Origin: Candidatus Zixiibacteriota bacterium
Lineage (GTDB): Bacteria; Zixibacteria; MSB-5A5; UBA10806; 4484-95
Reading direction: 5' to 3'
NCBI GenBank assembly: GCA_024231855.1
Contig: JAAEQD010000305.1
Location: 1-64,000 of the forward strand
Length of the DNA stretch: 64,000 nucleotides
A model generated the notes under the pieces. The model was not told the origin of the DNA. It did no database searches and worked only from the letters and a program-made list of their open reading frames with translations. The translations under genes and the position numbers were made by a program. How positions within the stretch are numbered: the stretch's first letter is position 1; every line of letters begins with the position of its first letter. Of the stretch, positions 15,950 to 25,016 are shown in pieces.

Positions 15950-16864
15950 TTAAGAATTGTAAATTATCGATTTGACAAAATACTCTTTTGGGTTGATCGG
16001 ACGGTTGTATTTGCGGACCTCGTAATGAAGGTGGGGTCCAGTGGATCGTCCGGTAGAACCCATCAGCCCAATAACATCCATCCGATTAATTTTTTGACCC
16101 TTCTTAACTTTTATTAAGCTTAAATGGCCATAATATGTTTTTAAATTAAAACCGTGATCGATCACTATAAAATTGCCCATTCCTCTATCCCAGCCGCATC
16201 GTATCACTTTGCCATCAGCCGTCGCGTAAACAGGAGTCCCTTTTCTATTGCTGATATCAAGGCCCTTATGCATTGTCATTAATCTGGTAAATGGATCTTT
16301 ACGCATTCCTAACCCGGATGAAATAAAACCTTCGCAAGGTCTGATAGATGGAGTATGATCAAGGACATCCCGCTTGGATTGGATTTTCTCGTAGACGTCG
16401 TTAAAGGAAGCGTTTTCGAGATTAATCTGCCTGAGGATTTTTTCGATATCACGTTCTACTAACGATGTTTGTTCGGCAGCGGGAGTATTAAAATCCATCG
16501 GGCCGAAATCCGGTCCACCAACGCCAACTTCTCTAATAGCCGGGTCAATTGAGGGAAGATCGAATACTAACCTGATATTTTCATCGGTTTCCACAATACC
16601 AGCCATCTGGCCTTTAATGGATTCGACCGATTCCTGAAGATTGGCTATTTTCGTTTCAAGGAAACTATTTTCCTCCTGCAATGAAACGAGTGTTTGTTTA
16701 TCGACATTGGCGTTAAAATAACCGATTGTGAAGATTATAGAGAAAATGCAAAACAGCGCGACTACAGACAAGCCTGCAACCACCATCCACCTGGCCACTG
16801 TTCGTTTAATCACCTTACCTGTCGATTCCGGGACGATAATCACGGAATATTCAGATCGGGGCAT
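15950..16864 (-). CDS. Membrane-anchored M23 peptidase (LytM domain)
   Basis: Cell-wall hydrolase or regulator of one. A single membrane segment (about 25-49) is followed by a coiled-coil stretch (about 56-90), a linker and a C-terminal LytM domain. The zinc ligands and catalytic histidines are intact: H199 and D203 (MHKGLDIS), H247 (YYGHLS), H278 and H280 (PHLHYEV), so it should be active against peptide crosslinks, unlike EnvC/NlpD types. The bulk faces the periplasm. GGAGGAG precedes the ATG. It is followed by a strong terminator and so ends its own transcript. Confidence 0.9.
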   Translation of the reverse strand: MPRSEYSVIIVPESTGKVIKRTVARWMVVAGLSVVALFCIFSIIFTIGYFNANVDKQTLVSLQEENSFLETKIANLQESVESIKGQMAGIVETDENIRLVFDLPSIDPAIREVGVGGPDFGPMDFNTPAAEQTSLVERDIEKILRQINLENASFNDVYEKIQSKRDVLDHTPSIRPCEGFISSGLGMRKDPFTRLMTMHKGLDISNRKGTPVYATADGKVIRCGWDRGMGNFIVIDHGFNLKTYYGHLSLIKVKKGQKINRMDVIGLMGSTGRSTGPHLHYEVRKYNRPINPKEYFVKSIIYNS

Positions 16865-16928
16865 ACACTCCTCCTGCTCAAGTTCAAGGCCGAGGCTAAA
16901 TTATGATGGCGAACGAGGTTTGTCAAGC

Positions 16929-17069
16929 TTATTTTATCAAAAGGTATTCTTGCTTCAAAATCTTCGCCACAACCTTGATAAACTTCTCAGAGTTCAAAGT
17001 CTGCAAGCTGTATAAGTGCCAACATGTTTTTTCTGGCATCTTAAATTCCGGTTTACGCTTCTTGGCCAT
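16929..17069 (-). CDS. Possible 46-residue basic protein
   Basis: A short frame starts at ATG 17069, with GGAG five bases upstream, and ends 64 bp before the M23 gene. The product begins MAKKRKPEFKMPEK and ends KQEYLLIK; it is rich in lysine (11 of 46) and has one Cys and one Trp. I do not recognise it. The composition is protein-like and the ribosome binding site is fair, but the region around it is degenerate, so it could also be a gene remnant. Confidence 0.3.
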   Translation of the reverse strand: MAKKRKPEFKMPEKTCWHLYSLQTLNSEKFIKVVAKILKQEYLLIK

Positions 17070-17550
17070 GGGGGCTCCATCTCCCGGAATCTGCCGAAAC
17101 TTCTGTTGTCAAACAGCTTCAGTAAGTTTATCGGCAGAAGGTCCGTTGCCTAAAGGTTATTAGATTCCAATCATTCCTCCCTGTCTTTTTGCAACATCCA
17201 TTCCGCTTAATGTTTCAATGTTTCATGCAGGACAAAATCCCTGTAACTCATTGAATACCAACTGACAAGAAAATATAACGGCAACTGGCCTCCTTCCCAA
17301 AAAATCTCGATTATATTGGATTCGCCCCATAAATAGTGTCCATTATCAATAGTTTTCGCTATAATAGCTTTACCAAGACTGATAATTAACAGAATTCGAT
17401 TAAGTAATTAGATATATATACATTTTTATCCCCGTTAAGATTATGGCAATACCGGGATATTAAATAATATGGCAATCACCTATTAACAGACTGAGGTTTA
17501 TTCGAGAGCAAGAATATCATGAAGCTTATATATACCTGTTAATAGAATTA
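17070..17550. other. Gene-poor AT-rich region with one stop-free remnant
   Basis: No complete gene is seen. On the minus strand a stop-free frame of about 66 codons (about 17207-17404) reads as plausible protein (for example FWEGGQLPLYF and SYRDFVLHE) but has no good start codon, so it may be the relic of a decayed gene. The rest is AT-rich with nothing I can name. Confidence 0.35.
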
Positions 17551-17700
17551 TTATTCGGGCGGTTGGTTATCGGTGGTCCCTTTCAACGCCCGCATAATCA
17601 CCCAGGCAACAGCCCCTAATATTGGCAGCCCCATAAACACGATTATCACAATACCCCAAAACGGGTTTTGAGCTAAAAACTCTCTAAAAGCTTCAGGCAT
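17551..17700 (-). CDS. Small single-pass membrane protein, 49 residues
   Basis: The frame from ATG 17700 to TAA 17551 codes MPEAFREFLAQNPFWG, a hydrophobic helix of about 20 residues (GIVIIVFMGLPILGAVAWVI), then a basic and polar tail (MRALKGTTDNQPPE). The layout of short amphipathic N-terminus, one helix and charged tail is typical of real small membrane proteins. No Shine-Dalgarno sequence is visible. It sits 75 bp downstream of the selenoprotein gene on the same strand, so the two may be co-transcribed. Function unknown. Confidence 0.5.
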   Translation of the reverse strand: MPEAFREFLAQNPFWGIVIIVFMGLPILGAVAWVIMRALKGTTDNQPPE

Positions 17701-17775
17701 GAAGGGAATATTTATAATTGAACATCAAATGTCAAACACAATCGTTCTCAGGACTAATCAAAGTCGGTAAATCGG

Positions 17776-18306
17776 TCATCCCTCCTGAACACTTTTTTTA
17801 AACTCATCGAACGATTGGTTCTTAAAATGCTCTTCAGCGACGTAGCGAAGAATTATGCTATAGATATCATCAGGCACATAACCGGGAACATTAAATACCA
17901 GGTCTCCTTTGTCATCAAGAAAATATGTCGCCGGAACGCCTCTAATCTGCAGGCGCCGCACCAAATCACCGGTAGTAATATCACCGGCGTCCGTATGAAA
18001 AGTTTCCCTATTCGTGGTTTTTACCTTAACCGGCACGAATTTCGAGTTAATATATTGAGTTATTTGGTCATTAGAGAAGGCACCCTTCTCCAGTTTAGTA
18101 CACCACGGTCAGCCATCCCGCCAGAAATAAGCCAGCATATATTTCCCATTAGCAGCGGATTCCTTCAATCCTGAATCATAGCTGGCCCATTTTACCGGTC
18201 CTGATTGATTGATTCCATTCTCGGCCAGATCTTTTTCCGATGAGGAACCGCACATCACAAATAGCATCAACAAAGCGGCAGATATAAGATATTTCAAATT
18301 TTTCAT
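17776..18306 (-). CDS. Thioredoxin-fold lipoprotein, probable selenoprotein with UPWC active site
   Basis: Two consecutive frames separated by a single in-frame UGA (18111-18109) join into one 176-residue thioredoxin-like protein. The N-terminus is a lipoprotein-type signal (LISAALLMLFVMC, C19). Then come KYMLAYFWRDG, UGA at codon 66, and PWCTKLEKGAFS, so the UGA falls exactly where the first Cys of the CxxC motif belongs (Sec66-Pro-Trp-Cys69). The fold continues with FVPVKV and the cis-proline loop RGVPATYF (P125). Eighteen bases after the UGA a hairpin fits a bacterial SECIS. GGAGGAG lies four bases before the ATG. It would act as a periplasmic thiol reductase or oxidase. The alternatives are a point mutation or a sequencing error, but conservation on both sides of the codon argues against decay. 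Confidence 0.75.
18074..18090 (-). promoter_or_regulatory. SECIS-like hairpin downstream of the in-frame UGA
   Basis: On the minus strand GAGAAGG (18090-18084), loop GTG, CCTTCTC (18080-18074) forms a perfect 7-bp stem, extendable by a U-A and a G-U pair to 9 bp. The stem begins 18 bases and the loop 25 bases after the UGA. The loop starts with G. Spacing and loop G agree with the general bacterial SECIS pattern bound by SelB. Confidence 0.65.
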
Positions 18307-18407
18307 TTCTCCTCCAAGTATTCCATTTGTCTATGAGTCAATACCATGAACCTGGCCCAAATGTTCCAGGAAGCACAAATGATTCAATACATTTCTCTGA
18401 ACGAATA

Positions 18408-20567
18408 CTAATTGCTAAATTGAGATGGCCAGAGATAACGATACCAGTAATAATCACCTATCACCCAGCGGGCGTAATTACGGCTTTGCTCGTAGCCTAC
18501 GGTTTCAATATATGTTTCTTCTTCCGGCCCGGCTTGTTTCAGCCATTTCTTGGCGGCTGTCGGCCCGGCATTATAGGCGGCGACTACAACCTCATCTCTT
18601 TTCAACCTCACATCCAGCCAGCGAAGGTATTTACAGCCCAGTTTTATATTGTAACCCGGCTCGAAAATCCACTCTTGAGGTTCGCCGTCGCCGGCAGCCA
18701 TCTGGGCGGCAGTCGCGGGCATAAGCTGCATAAGTCCCGACGCCCCCACGCTGGAGACCGCCGATGGATCAAAACGGCTTTCTCGCCTTATCACGGCCAG
18801 GGCTAAATACGGATCGATCTTATCTCCTGAATGGAAGGCTACCATTTCATCGAATAATATGGGATATTCCAATCGCTGCCATTCGTCATGACTGAATGAA
18901 AACCCGCGTCGCTTTAACAGATTCTTAAAATCCTCCAGGATATCGAAAAACGCCAAATCGAGATTCAGTTCAAGGCATTTCCTCAATAATGCCAGATCGA
19001 GATTAAGGCTTCGCTTCTGATTATGCAGGAAAAGCAAATGTCGACCGGCCTCGTTTTCAAGACCATATCGATATAAACTATCGGCATAGGCGATACGCTC
19101 ATCGCTGACTATTTTATAATTCCGAGATGCTAAATACTTGTCTACCTTAGTAAAAAAACCAATGATAAATTCATCGAAACTTTGCGAAAACTCAGGTTGA
19201 TTAATTCCCAGTTGCTGCCGGGCCTTGATATTGTAAAATGAGTGATTTCTGCGTTCTATAATTCGCCGCAGAAGCGCCGAGTCGGGTGATGAGGTTTTAT
19301 AGAGCCAATAATCGAACATATCAGCCAGATTATCATCTTTGCCGTAACTGGAATAAGCCTGTAAGGCCAGGTTATAATGGCCAAGTTTCTGATAAATTTG
19401 ACAAAGCAGATACAAAGAACGGCCATAGAATTTTGAATCGGGATAATTATCCGTCAAATTCCTAAGAATCTCGGCGGATTGTTGAGGATTACTTCTCTGA
19501 TAAAACTCACCGGCCGTAAACAAGGCTCGCGGCACCAGTGGGCTTTCGGGGTATTTCGCGGCGAAATCCAATAGCTGCCGCGCTCCGCTTAGGCGGCGGC
19601 CTCGCCGATAATCACAGACGGCCCGACCATAATATGCCTCGGGCATAATCAAAGAATCAGAAGATTCCAGAAGGCTTTCAAATAATCTTGATGCTTTCGT
19701 ATAATGCCTTTTACCGAACAATGACCAGGCTTGTATTATCAATAGCGAATCATTGGTTTCGATTTTATCGAGCAGAGAAATCGCCTCATCAAAACAGCGA
19801 CTTCGCTTGAGCGAGCCGATTAATTTCAAGGATTGGGGATAAGTCAGGTTGGGAAAAAGTGAATCGACCGCGAAATCAACCATCACCTGTTTGTGGTTAT
19901 TAAACCGCCTGCCGGATAAGCCATCGGTAACGTAATCCAGAGCCAGATCAAATCTTTGGTCTTTAAACATCGCTTTGCTTTTCAGATAATGATATTTCTG
20001 CCGATCATCGCGGCTTAAGGCGAGTGGCTTCACTCTATCAAGATAGGCCAATGTCGAATCATTGCGGTTGTCAGTGAGATAATATTCCGCCAACCTTAAA
20101 TTGGCGGTCGATTTGATCAGCTCAACCGGCGATTGCGTCATCATTTGAAGGCTTTCAAAATTCGGCGTGTCGGAACGACTTATCGATACCGCTATCAAAT
20201 AGCGGGCGAACAGGCTGCTGAACCCGCCTTTCGATAAGCAGGCAAGGGAAATATTCTTAGCTTTCGCGTGTTGGCCATAGCGATAATATATCGCGGCCGC
20301 TTCCAGGTTATCGCTGTCGATTAAAGCGAGCTGTTTGAGGGCTTGTTTTTTTTCGCCGAGCGTGGCCATCGCACGGGCTTTAATAAGTTTCACCTCATCG
20401 GATTGGCCGGCCAATGAATCTATTATATAACTATAACGACCAGCCCGGTATAGATCATCATAGGCAAAAAGATTGTTATATTCGGCTTGCGTTGGGACAG
20501 CTAGGGATAATAATATGGCCGTTAGAATTAGGATAAATGAAGCATTTCTCAAGTCTGTTTTTTCCAA
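18408..20567 (-). CDS. Soluble lytic murein transglycosylase (Slt family) with TPR-like superhelix
   Basis: Periplasmic enzyme that cleaves the MurNAc-GlcNAc bond of peptidoglycan, forming 1,6-anhydro ends. A signal peptide (about 10-28, ending TQA) precedes some 530 residues of helical repeats. Motifs such as GKRHYTKASRLFE and AYYGRAVCDYRRG look like TPR or Sel1-like units. The C-terminal SLT domain starts near residue 580: catalytic Glu in VIRRESRFDP (about 595), then SSVGASGLMQLMPATA and AAYNAGPTA. Translation appears to start at TTG 20567, three bases after GGGGAGG, and overlaps the dnaE end by 19 bp, so it is coupled to dnaE. Confidence 0.88.
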   Translation of the reverse strand: MEKTDLRNASFILILTAILLSLAVPTQAEYNNLFAYDDLYRAGRYSYIIDSLAGQSDEVKLIKARAMATLGEKKQALKQLALIDSDNLEAAAIYYRYGQHAKAKNISLACLSKGGFSSLFARYLIAVSISRSDTPNFESLQMMTQSPVELIKSTANLRLAEYYLTDNRNDSTLAYLDRVKPLALSRDDRQKYHYLKSKAMFKDQRFDLALDYVTDGLSGRRFNNHKQVMVDFAVDSLFPNLTYPQSLKLIGSLKRSRCFDEAISLLDKIETNDSLLIIQAWSLFGKRHYTKASRLFESLLESSDSLIMPEAYYGRAVCDYRRGRRLSGARQLLDFAAKYPESPLVPRALFTAGEFYQRSNPQQSAEILRNLTDNYPDSKFYGRSLYLLCQIYQKLGHYNLALQAYSSYGKDDNLADMFDYWLYKTSSPDSALLRRIIERRNHSFYNIKARQQLGINQPEFSQSFDEFIIGFFTKVDKYLASRNYKIVSDERIAYADSLYRYGLENEAGRHLLFLHNQKRSLNLDLALLRKCLELNLDLAFFDILEDFKNLLKRRGFSFSHDEWQRLEYPILFDEMVAFHSGDKIDPYLALAVIRRESRFDPSAVSSVGASGLMQLMPATAAQMAAGDGEPQEWIFEPGYNIKLGCKYLRWLDVRLKRDEVVVAAYNAGPTAAKKWLKQAGPEEETYIETVGYEQSRNYARWVIGDYYWYRYLWPSQFSN

Positions 20568-23500
20568 CGTCCTCCCCTGGAGTTGCCGTTGGCAAATCCT
20601 TTCGCTATCTCATACTTGAAGCAATTTTCGCCAAATCTCTGAGCTAATGTATCAAGTAATTCAGGCGAAGGCTGTATTTTATATTTTCCCGACATACTCT
20701 GTAGTTCGGACTGATCATCCCGAAAATGAAATATTATTTCCGACTTGCCCGAATGTTGTATCAGGATTTTATCCAGGTCATTGATTTTATCATCCTCCAG
20801 GCTTGATTCGCTCAGGAATATATGGAACTTGCCGGGAATCTCCAGATGAGCCGTTTTCATCAGGAAAATATCATTTGCTATAATTTTTGGTTTTTCGCCC
20901 TCTTTCGTACTTAATACGCCGGCTACGAAAATATTATTCCCCTCTTCGAGCAACAGTTTTCTTTTTTCAATAACATCCGAGAAAACCAGGACTTCGATGA
21001 AATCGGTGAAGTCTTCGATAGTTATGAAGGCGTATTGTTTGTTTTTCTGACTTATTTTTATTTTACATTCGTTTATTACGCCGCCGACAATCAAATTGCT
21101 GTCATCTTTCAGATCAATCAACTCCTCGAGCTTGATATTAATATAGGTGTTATATTCAAGCCGGTTATCTTCAAGCGGATGCGAACTGAGATAAAAGCCC
21201 AGCACCTTCTTTTCGGTTTCCCGGGTTTCGGTATCACTCCACGGCTTGCATTCCTCCAGGTTGGGCTTCATGATTTCGGCCTGAGCGACTTCGCCGAATA
21301 GCGATGATTGACCCGACTGCGCTTCTTTCTGCACGCTAATCCCATAACTGGCCAGGTTTTCGACATTATGAAAAAGCTTCGCTCGATTCGAATCGATCGA
21401 ATCAAACGCCCCGGCGGCGATCAGGCTTTCCAGGGCTTTTTTATTAACAACCCGGAGGTCGGCGCGCTTGCAGAAATCGGCGATATCGGTAAATTTTCCA
21501 CCGTCTTCCCGGGCTTCGACAACGGCCTCAACCGCCGAGATACCGACATTCTTTACGGCGGCCAGGCCGAATACTATCTGTCCATCAACAACCGTAAAAT
21601 ACGAGAAGCCTTCGTTGATATCCGGCGGTAATAGTTCAATTCCAAGTTCTTTGCATTCGTTTTTGAATGCGGTTACACGATTGGAATTGCCCATTTCCGA
21701 TGTCAACGCGGCGGCAATGAATTCGGCCTGATAATGGGCTTTAAGATAAGCGGTCTGGTAAGCGACAACGGCATAACCCGTGGCGTGGGCTTTAACGAAA
21801 CCATAACGGGCGAAAGTTTCGATCATATCGAAAACCTGCTCGGCGATTTTTTTATCGACTTTTTTCTTGACGGCGCCTTCGATGAACTCGCTTTTCTGCT
21901 GAGCCATTATCTCGGCTTGCTTCTTGCCGATTGCTTTACGCAAAATATCGGCTTTGCCCAAGCTGTAACCGGCCATATCCTGCGCGATTTTCAAAACCTG
22001 CTCCTGAAAAACGATAACACCGTATGTATCTTTCAGGATCGGCTCGAGTACCGGATGAGGAAACTTCATTTTCTTGCGGCCTCTTTTACAGTCTATATAT
22101 GTATCGATCATACCGGAATCCAATGGACCAGGACGATAAAGCGCGTTCATAGCGATAAGATCATCGATACAGGTAGGGCCTAGTTTACGCAAGTATTCCC
22201 GCATCCCGCTTGACTCAAACTGGAAAATACCGATAGTCCGGCCGGCCGCGAACAGTTTATACACATCAGGGTCATCCAGCGGTATATCATCAATGATGAT
22301 ATCTACATCCTGAGTTTTCTTAATCAGCCTGATAGCGTCATCAATTACCGTCAGGGTACGCAGGCCGAGAAAATCCATTTTAAGCAGGCCGATCGTATCG
22401 ACACATCGCATATCGAACTGGGTGGTAATCTCATCTTTATTAGATTTATACAAAGGCACGTAATTAGTCAGCGCTTTGGGCGCGATCACCACTCCGGCCG
22501 CGTGCGTGGATGAATGACGGGCCAATCCTTCGAGGACAATCGAATACTCAAGAACTTTGGCGATACTTTCATCGTTATTTTTCAGATCTTTTAAATCGGC
22601 CGATATATCAAGCGCTTTTTCCAGGGTCATGCCTATTTCCTCGGGAATAGTCTTGGCGACTCTGTCCATATCGCCATATGGTACCGATAATACCCGGCCG
22701 ACATCCCGGACCACCGCCCGGGCCGCCATCGTACCGAAAGTTATGATCTGAGCGACATTTTCCTGGCCATATTTATCGGTGACATATTCGATAACGCGGT
22801 CACGTCCCCGGTCCGCGAAATCGATATCTATATCAGGCATAGATACCCGCTCAGGATTAAGGAAACGTTCAAACAACAGGTTATACTTCATCGGATCGAT
22901 ATTAGTTATTCCCAGGCTATACGAAACAAGCGAGCCGGCGGCCGATCCTCTGCCCGGGCCGACAGGAATCTCGTTATCCCTGGCAAAGACAATGAAATCG
23001 CGGACAATAAGAAAATAGCCCGAATAACCCATCTGCTTAATTATGCTCAATTCATAATCGAGCCGTTTTTTAAGCTCATCGGTGACCTCGCCATATCGCT
23101 GTTTCAATCCCTCGTAGGTGAGATATTCGATATATTCATCATCGTTTTTAAATTTATCGGGCAAGGGAAAAGCCGGCATCCGGTTTTTAAATTTTAATTC
23201 GAGATTACATCGTTCCGCGATTTTCAGGCTGTTTTCAATAGCCGATGGGGTGTCGGCGAAAAGTTCCTTCATCTGCGCGGGTGTTTTCAGGTACAACTCT
23301 TCGGTATTGTAGCGCATCCTCTCGGTATCTGAAACTACTTTGCCGGTTTGCAGGCATAAAAGAGCGTCATGAGCCGCGCTATGCTCCTTCTTCAGATAAT
23401 GGCAGTCATTGGTCGCGATCAAGCCCAGGCCGAATTTTTCGGCATTTTTTTTCATTGCCGCGCGAACAGTTAGCTCTTCATCCAGATTATGATCCTGAAT

Positions 23501-24034
23501 TTCAAGGTAGAAATCTTCGGTATCGAATATATCGAGATAGCTTCTGACCACGCTTTCGATTTTATCATCGTCGCCTTTAACCGCCGCCTGGGCAACCTCA
23601 CCTTTGAGACAGGCCGACAGGGCAATTAAACCCTCGGAGTGCTGGGCCAAAACCTTCTTGTCTATTCGAGGTTTGAAATAGAATCCCTCGAGAAAAGCAA
23701 TCGATGACAGTTCCATGAGGTTCTTATACCCGGTCAGGTTTTTGGCCAGTAAAATCAGATGGTAGCCGCTGTCGGGTACGCCGGGTACCGGCCTTTTATC
23801 ATGAAGATCGTGAGGTACTATATAAGTCTCGATTCCGATTATCGGCTTAATTCTATGTTTTTTCGCTTGTTGGTAAAAGTCTATCGCCCCGAATAGATTG
23901 CCATGGTCGGTTATAGCCAGAGAATTCATCTCCATTTCCGCGGCCGCTTTCAGCAAATCCGGGATTTTTATCGCGCCATCAAGAAGAGAATACATAGTAT
24001 GATTATGAAGATGAATGAAATCGGCGCTACCCAT
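20549..24034 (-). CDS. dnaE: DNA polymerase III alpha subunit
   Basis: Replicative polymerase catalytic subunit. An N-terminal PHP domain (HLHNHTMYSLLDG at 8-20, then TDHGN) retains the metal-binding histidines. The catalytic palm holds GPGRGSAAGS near 365 and the two aspartates of PDIDIDF near residue 400. Fingers, a helix-hairpin-helix region (FKNECKELGIELLPPDINEG) and an OB fold (ECKIKISQKNKQYAFITIEDF, near 1000) follow. At 1161 residues it matches the DnaE1 length. The ATG overlaps the stop of a small zinc-protein gene by 8 bp. It is transcribed with that gene upstream and slt downstream, an uncommon partner for dnaE. Confidence 0.95.
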   Translation of the reverse strand: MGSADFIHLHNHTMYSLLDGAIKIPDLLKAAAEMEMNSLAITDHGNLFGAIDFYQQAKKHRIKPIIGIETYIVPHDLHDKRPVPGVPDSGYHLILLAKNLTGYKNLMELSSIAFLEGFYFKPRIDKKVLAQHSEGLIALSACLKGEVAQAAVKGDDDKIESVVRSYLDIFDTEDFYLEIQDHNLDEELTVRAAMKKNAEKFGLGLIATNDCHYLKKEHSAAHDALLCLQTGKVVSDTERMRYNTEELYLKTPAQMKELFADTPSAIENSLKIAERCNLELKFKNRMPAFPLPDKFKNDDEYIEYLTYEGLKQRYGEVTDELKKRLDYELSIIKQMGYSGYFLIVRDFIVFARDNEIPVGPGRGSAAGSLVSYSLGITNIDPMKYNLLFERFLNPERVSMPDIDIDFADRGRDRVIEYVTDKYGQENVAQIITFGTMAARAVVRDVGRVLSVPYGDMDRVAKTIPEEIGMTLEKALDISADLKDLKNNDESIAKVLEYSIVLEGLARHSSTHAAGVVIAPKALTNYVPLYKSNKDEITTQFDMRCVDTIGLLKMDFLGLRTLTVIDDAIRLIKKTQDVDIIIDDIPLDDPDVYKLFAAGRTIGIFQFESSGMREYLRKLGPTCIDDLIAMNALYRPGPLDSGMIDTYIDCKRGRKKMKFPHPVLEPILKDTYGVIVFQEQVLKIAQDMAGYSLGKADILRKAIGKKQAEIMAQQKSEFIEGAVKKKVDKKIAEQVFDMIETFARYGFVKAHATGYAVVAYQTAYLKAHYQAEFIAAALTSEMGNSNRVTAFKNECKELGIELLPPDINEGFSYFTVVDGQIVFGLAAVKNVGISAVEAVVEAREDGGKFTDIADFCKRADLRVVNKKALESLIAAGAFDSIDSNRAKLFHNVENLASYGISVQKEAQSGQSSLFGEVAQAEIMKPNLEECKPWSDTETRETEKKVLGFYLSSHPLEDNRLEYNTYINIKLEELIDLKDDSNLIVGGVINECKIKISQKNKQYAFITIEDFTDFIEVLVFSDVIEKRKLLLEEGNNIFVAGVLSTKEGEKPKIIANDIFLMKTAHLEIPGKFHIFLSESSLEDDKINDLDKILIQHSGKSEIIFHFRDDQSELQSMSGKYKIQPSPELLDTLAQRFGENCFKYEIAKGFANGNSRGGRWKKQT

Positions 24035-24311
24035 CTTGATTTAGTCCTTTCATATATTTTACGATCTCATCGCGGCACAAATGACATAATCGTCTTTTCA
24101 GCCTGTAATAGACCTGCTCCTGCAATTCTTCTTCTGTTAAGCCCGACAATTCAATATTCGCGACTAATTCCTCGAGACCTTTCGGGGTATCTGAAATATC
24201 GATATAGCCATCGAAATCGGCTACAATAGTACATTCCAGGCGGTAGTTGTCACCGCCATTTTTCAATCGTTTGCCGCAACGATAACATCGAGCATCTTTC
24301 TTATCTGTCAT
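24027..24311 (-). CDS. Small zinc-binding protein, unknown function
   Basis: The 94-residue product carries one CxxC pair near the N-terminus (CYRCGKRL, 9-16) and a second near the end (CHLC, 76-79), which together can form a zinc site. Between them is an acidic stretch (DFDGYIDISDTPKGLEEL) and a helix-like segment (LTEEELQEQVYYRLKRR). No known family came to mind. It overlaps dnaE by 8 bp and lies 33 bp downstream of the rhomboid gene. Tight coupling supports expression. Confidence 0.65.
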   Translation of the reverse strand: MTDKKDARCYRCGKRLKNGGDNYRLECTIVADFDGYIDISDTPKGLEELVANIELSGLTEEELQEQVYYRLKRRLCHLCRDEIVKYMKGLNQDG

Positions 24312-24344
24312 AGATAAATAAACCCCGGTCTAATCGGCAAGGTT

Positions 24345-25010
24345 TTATTTATATTTTTCCCAAACTTTAAATAAAACCATACCGCCTATAAAGCCGCCAA
24401 TATGGGCGAAATAAGCCACGCCACCTGTTTCATCGCCGAGTGTTGGCGCGCCAAATATTACTTGAAGAATCAGCCACGCACCCAGATAAATAATTGCCGG
24501 AATTTTCATAACTCTTATATAAAAGATAATAATAATCAATGCTTGGACTTTAGCTTTGGGGAATCTTAAAAAATACGCTCCCATCACTCCAGCAATCGCC
24601 CCTGATGATCCGATAAGGGGTATGGCCGCGTTGGGGGAAGTGACCACCTGAAAAATACCTGCTGAAACTCCACACATTAAATAAAATAAAATGTACCGAA
24701 TAAAGCCCAGCTTAGCCTCGACATTATCGCCGAAAACCCACAAAAAAAGCATATTAAACAGAAGATGAAGTAAGCTGACATGAAGAAATTGTGATGTTAT
24801 TAAAGTAAGTGGCGGAAACATGGTGGAGGCTGGATGGGCCGGATTAAATGTTGTGATTGAATGAGCCACCGCCGCATATTTGTAGATAAAATATTCCTCG
24901 GCCGGACCCAGTGATATCTGGTAGAAATATATCAATGTATTAGAGATAATTAGAACTATAGTGGCTATGGGTATACGTCCCGATGGATTTTCGACTCTTA
25001 ATGGTATCAT
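24345..25010 (-). CDS. Rhomboid family intramembrane serine protease
   Basis: Inner-membrane protease cutting substrates within or near their membrane segment. Six hydrophobic helices are visible. Key residues are present: HLLFN (H82, N86) that forms the oxyanion region, catalytic Ser136 in GSSGAIAG, and His203 in YFAHIGGFIGG as the dyad partner. The 221-residue length is typical of the basic six-helix bacterial form. The ATG lies six bases after the M23 stop. Substrates are unknown. Confidence 0.92.
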   Translation of the reverse strand: MIPLRVENPSGRIPIATIVLIISNTLIYFYQISLGPAEEYFIYKYAAVAHSITTFNPAHPASTMFPPLTLITSQFLHVSLLHLLFNMLFLWVFGDNVEAKLGFIRYILFYLMCGVSAGIFQVVTSPNAAIPLIGSSGAIAGVMGAYFLRFPKAKVQALIIIIFYIRVMKIPAIIYLGAWLILQVIFGAPTLGDETGGVAYFAHIGGFIGGMVLFKVWEKYK

Positions 25011-25016
25011 TTGTCT

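Noticed and set aside
16903-17163. 86-codon plus-strand frame
   Set aside because: Low-complexity, odd composition, antisense to the better minus-strand small ORF, no ribosome binding site.
17776-18306. Reading the thioredoxin-like gene as a pseudogene or as two separate genes
   Set aside because: The break is a single UGA exactly at an active-site Cys, both halves keep the family motifs, and a hairpin with suitable spacing follows. The second half has no start codon of its own other than a GTG inside the fold.
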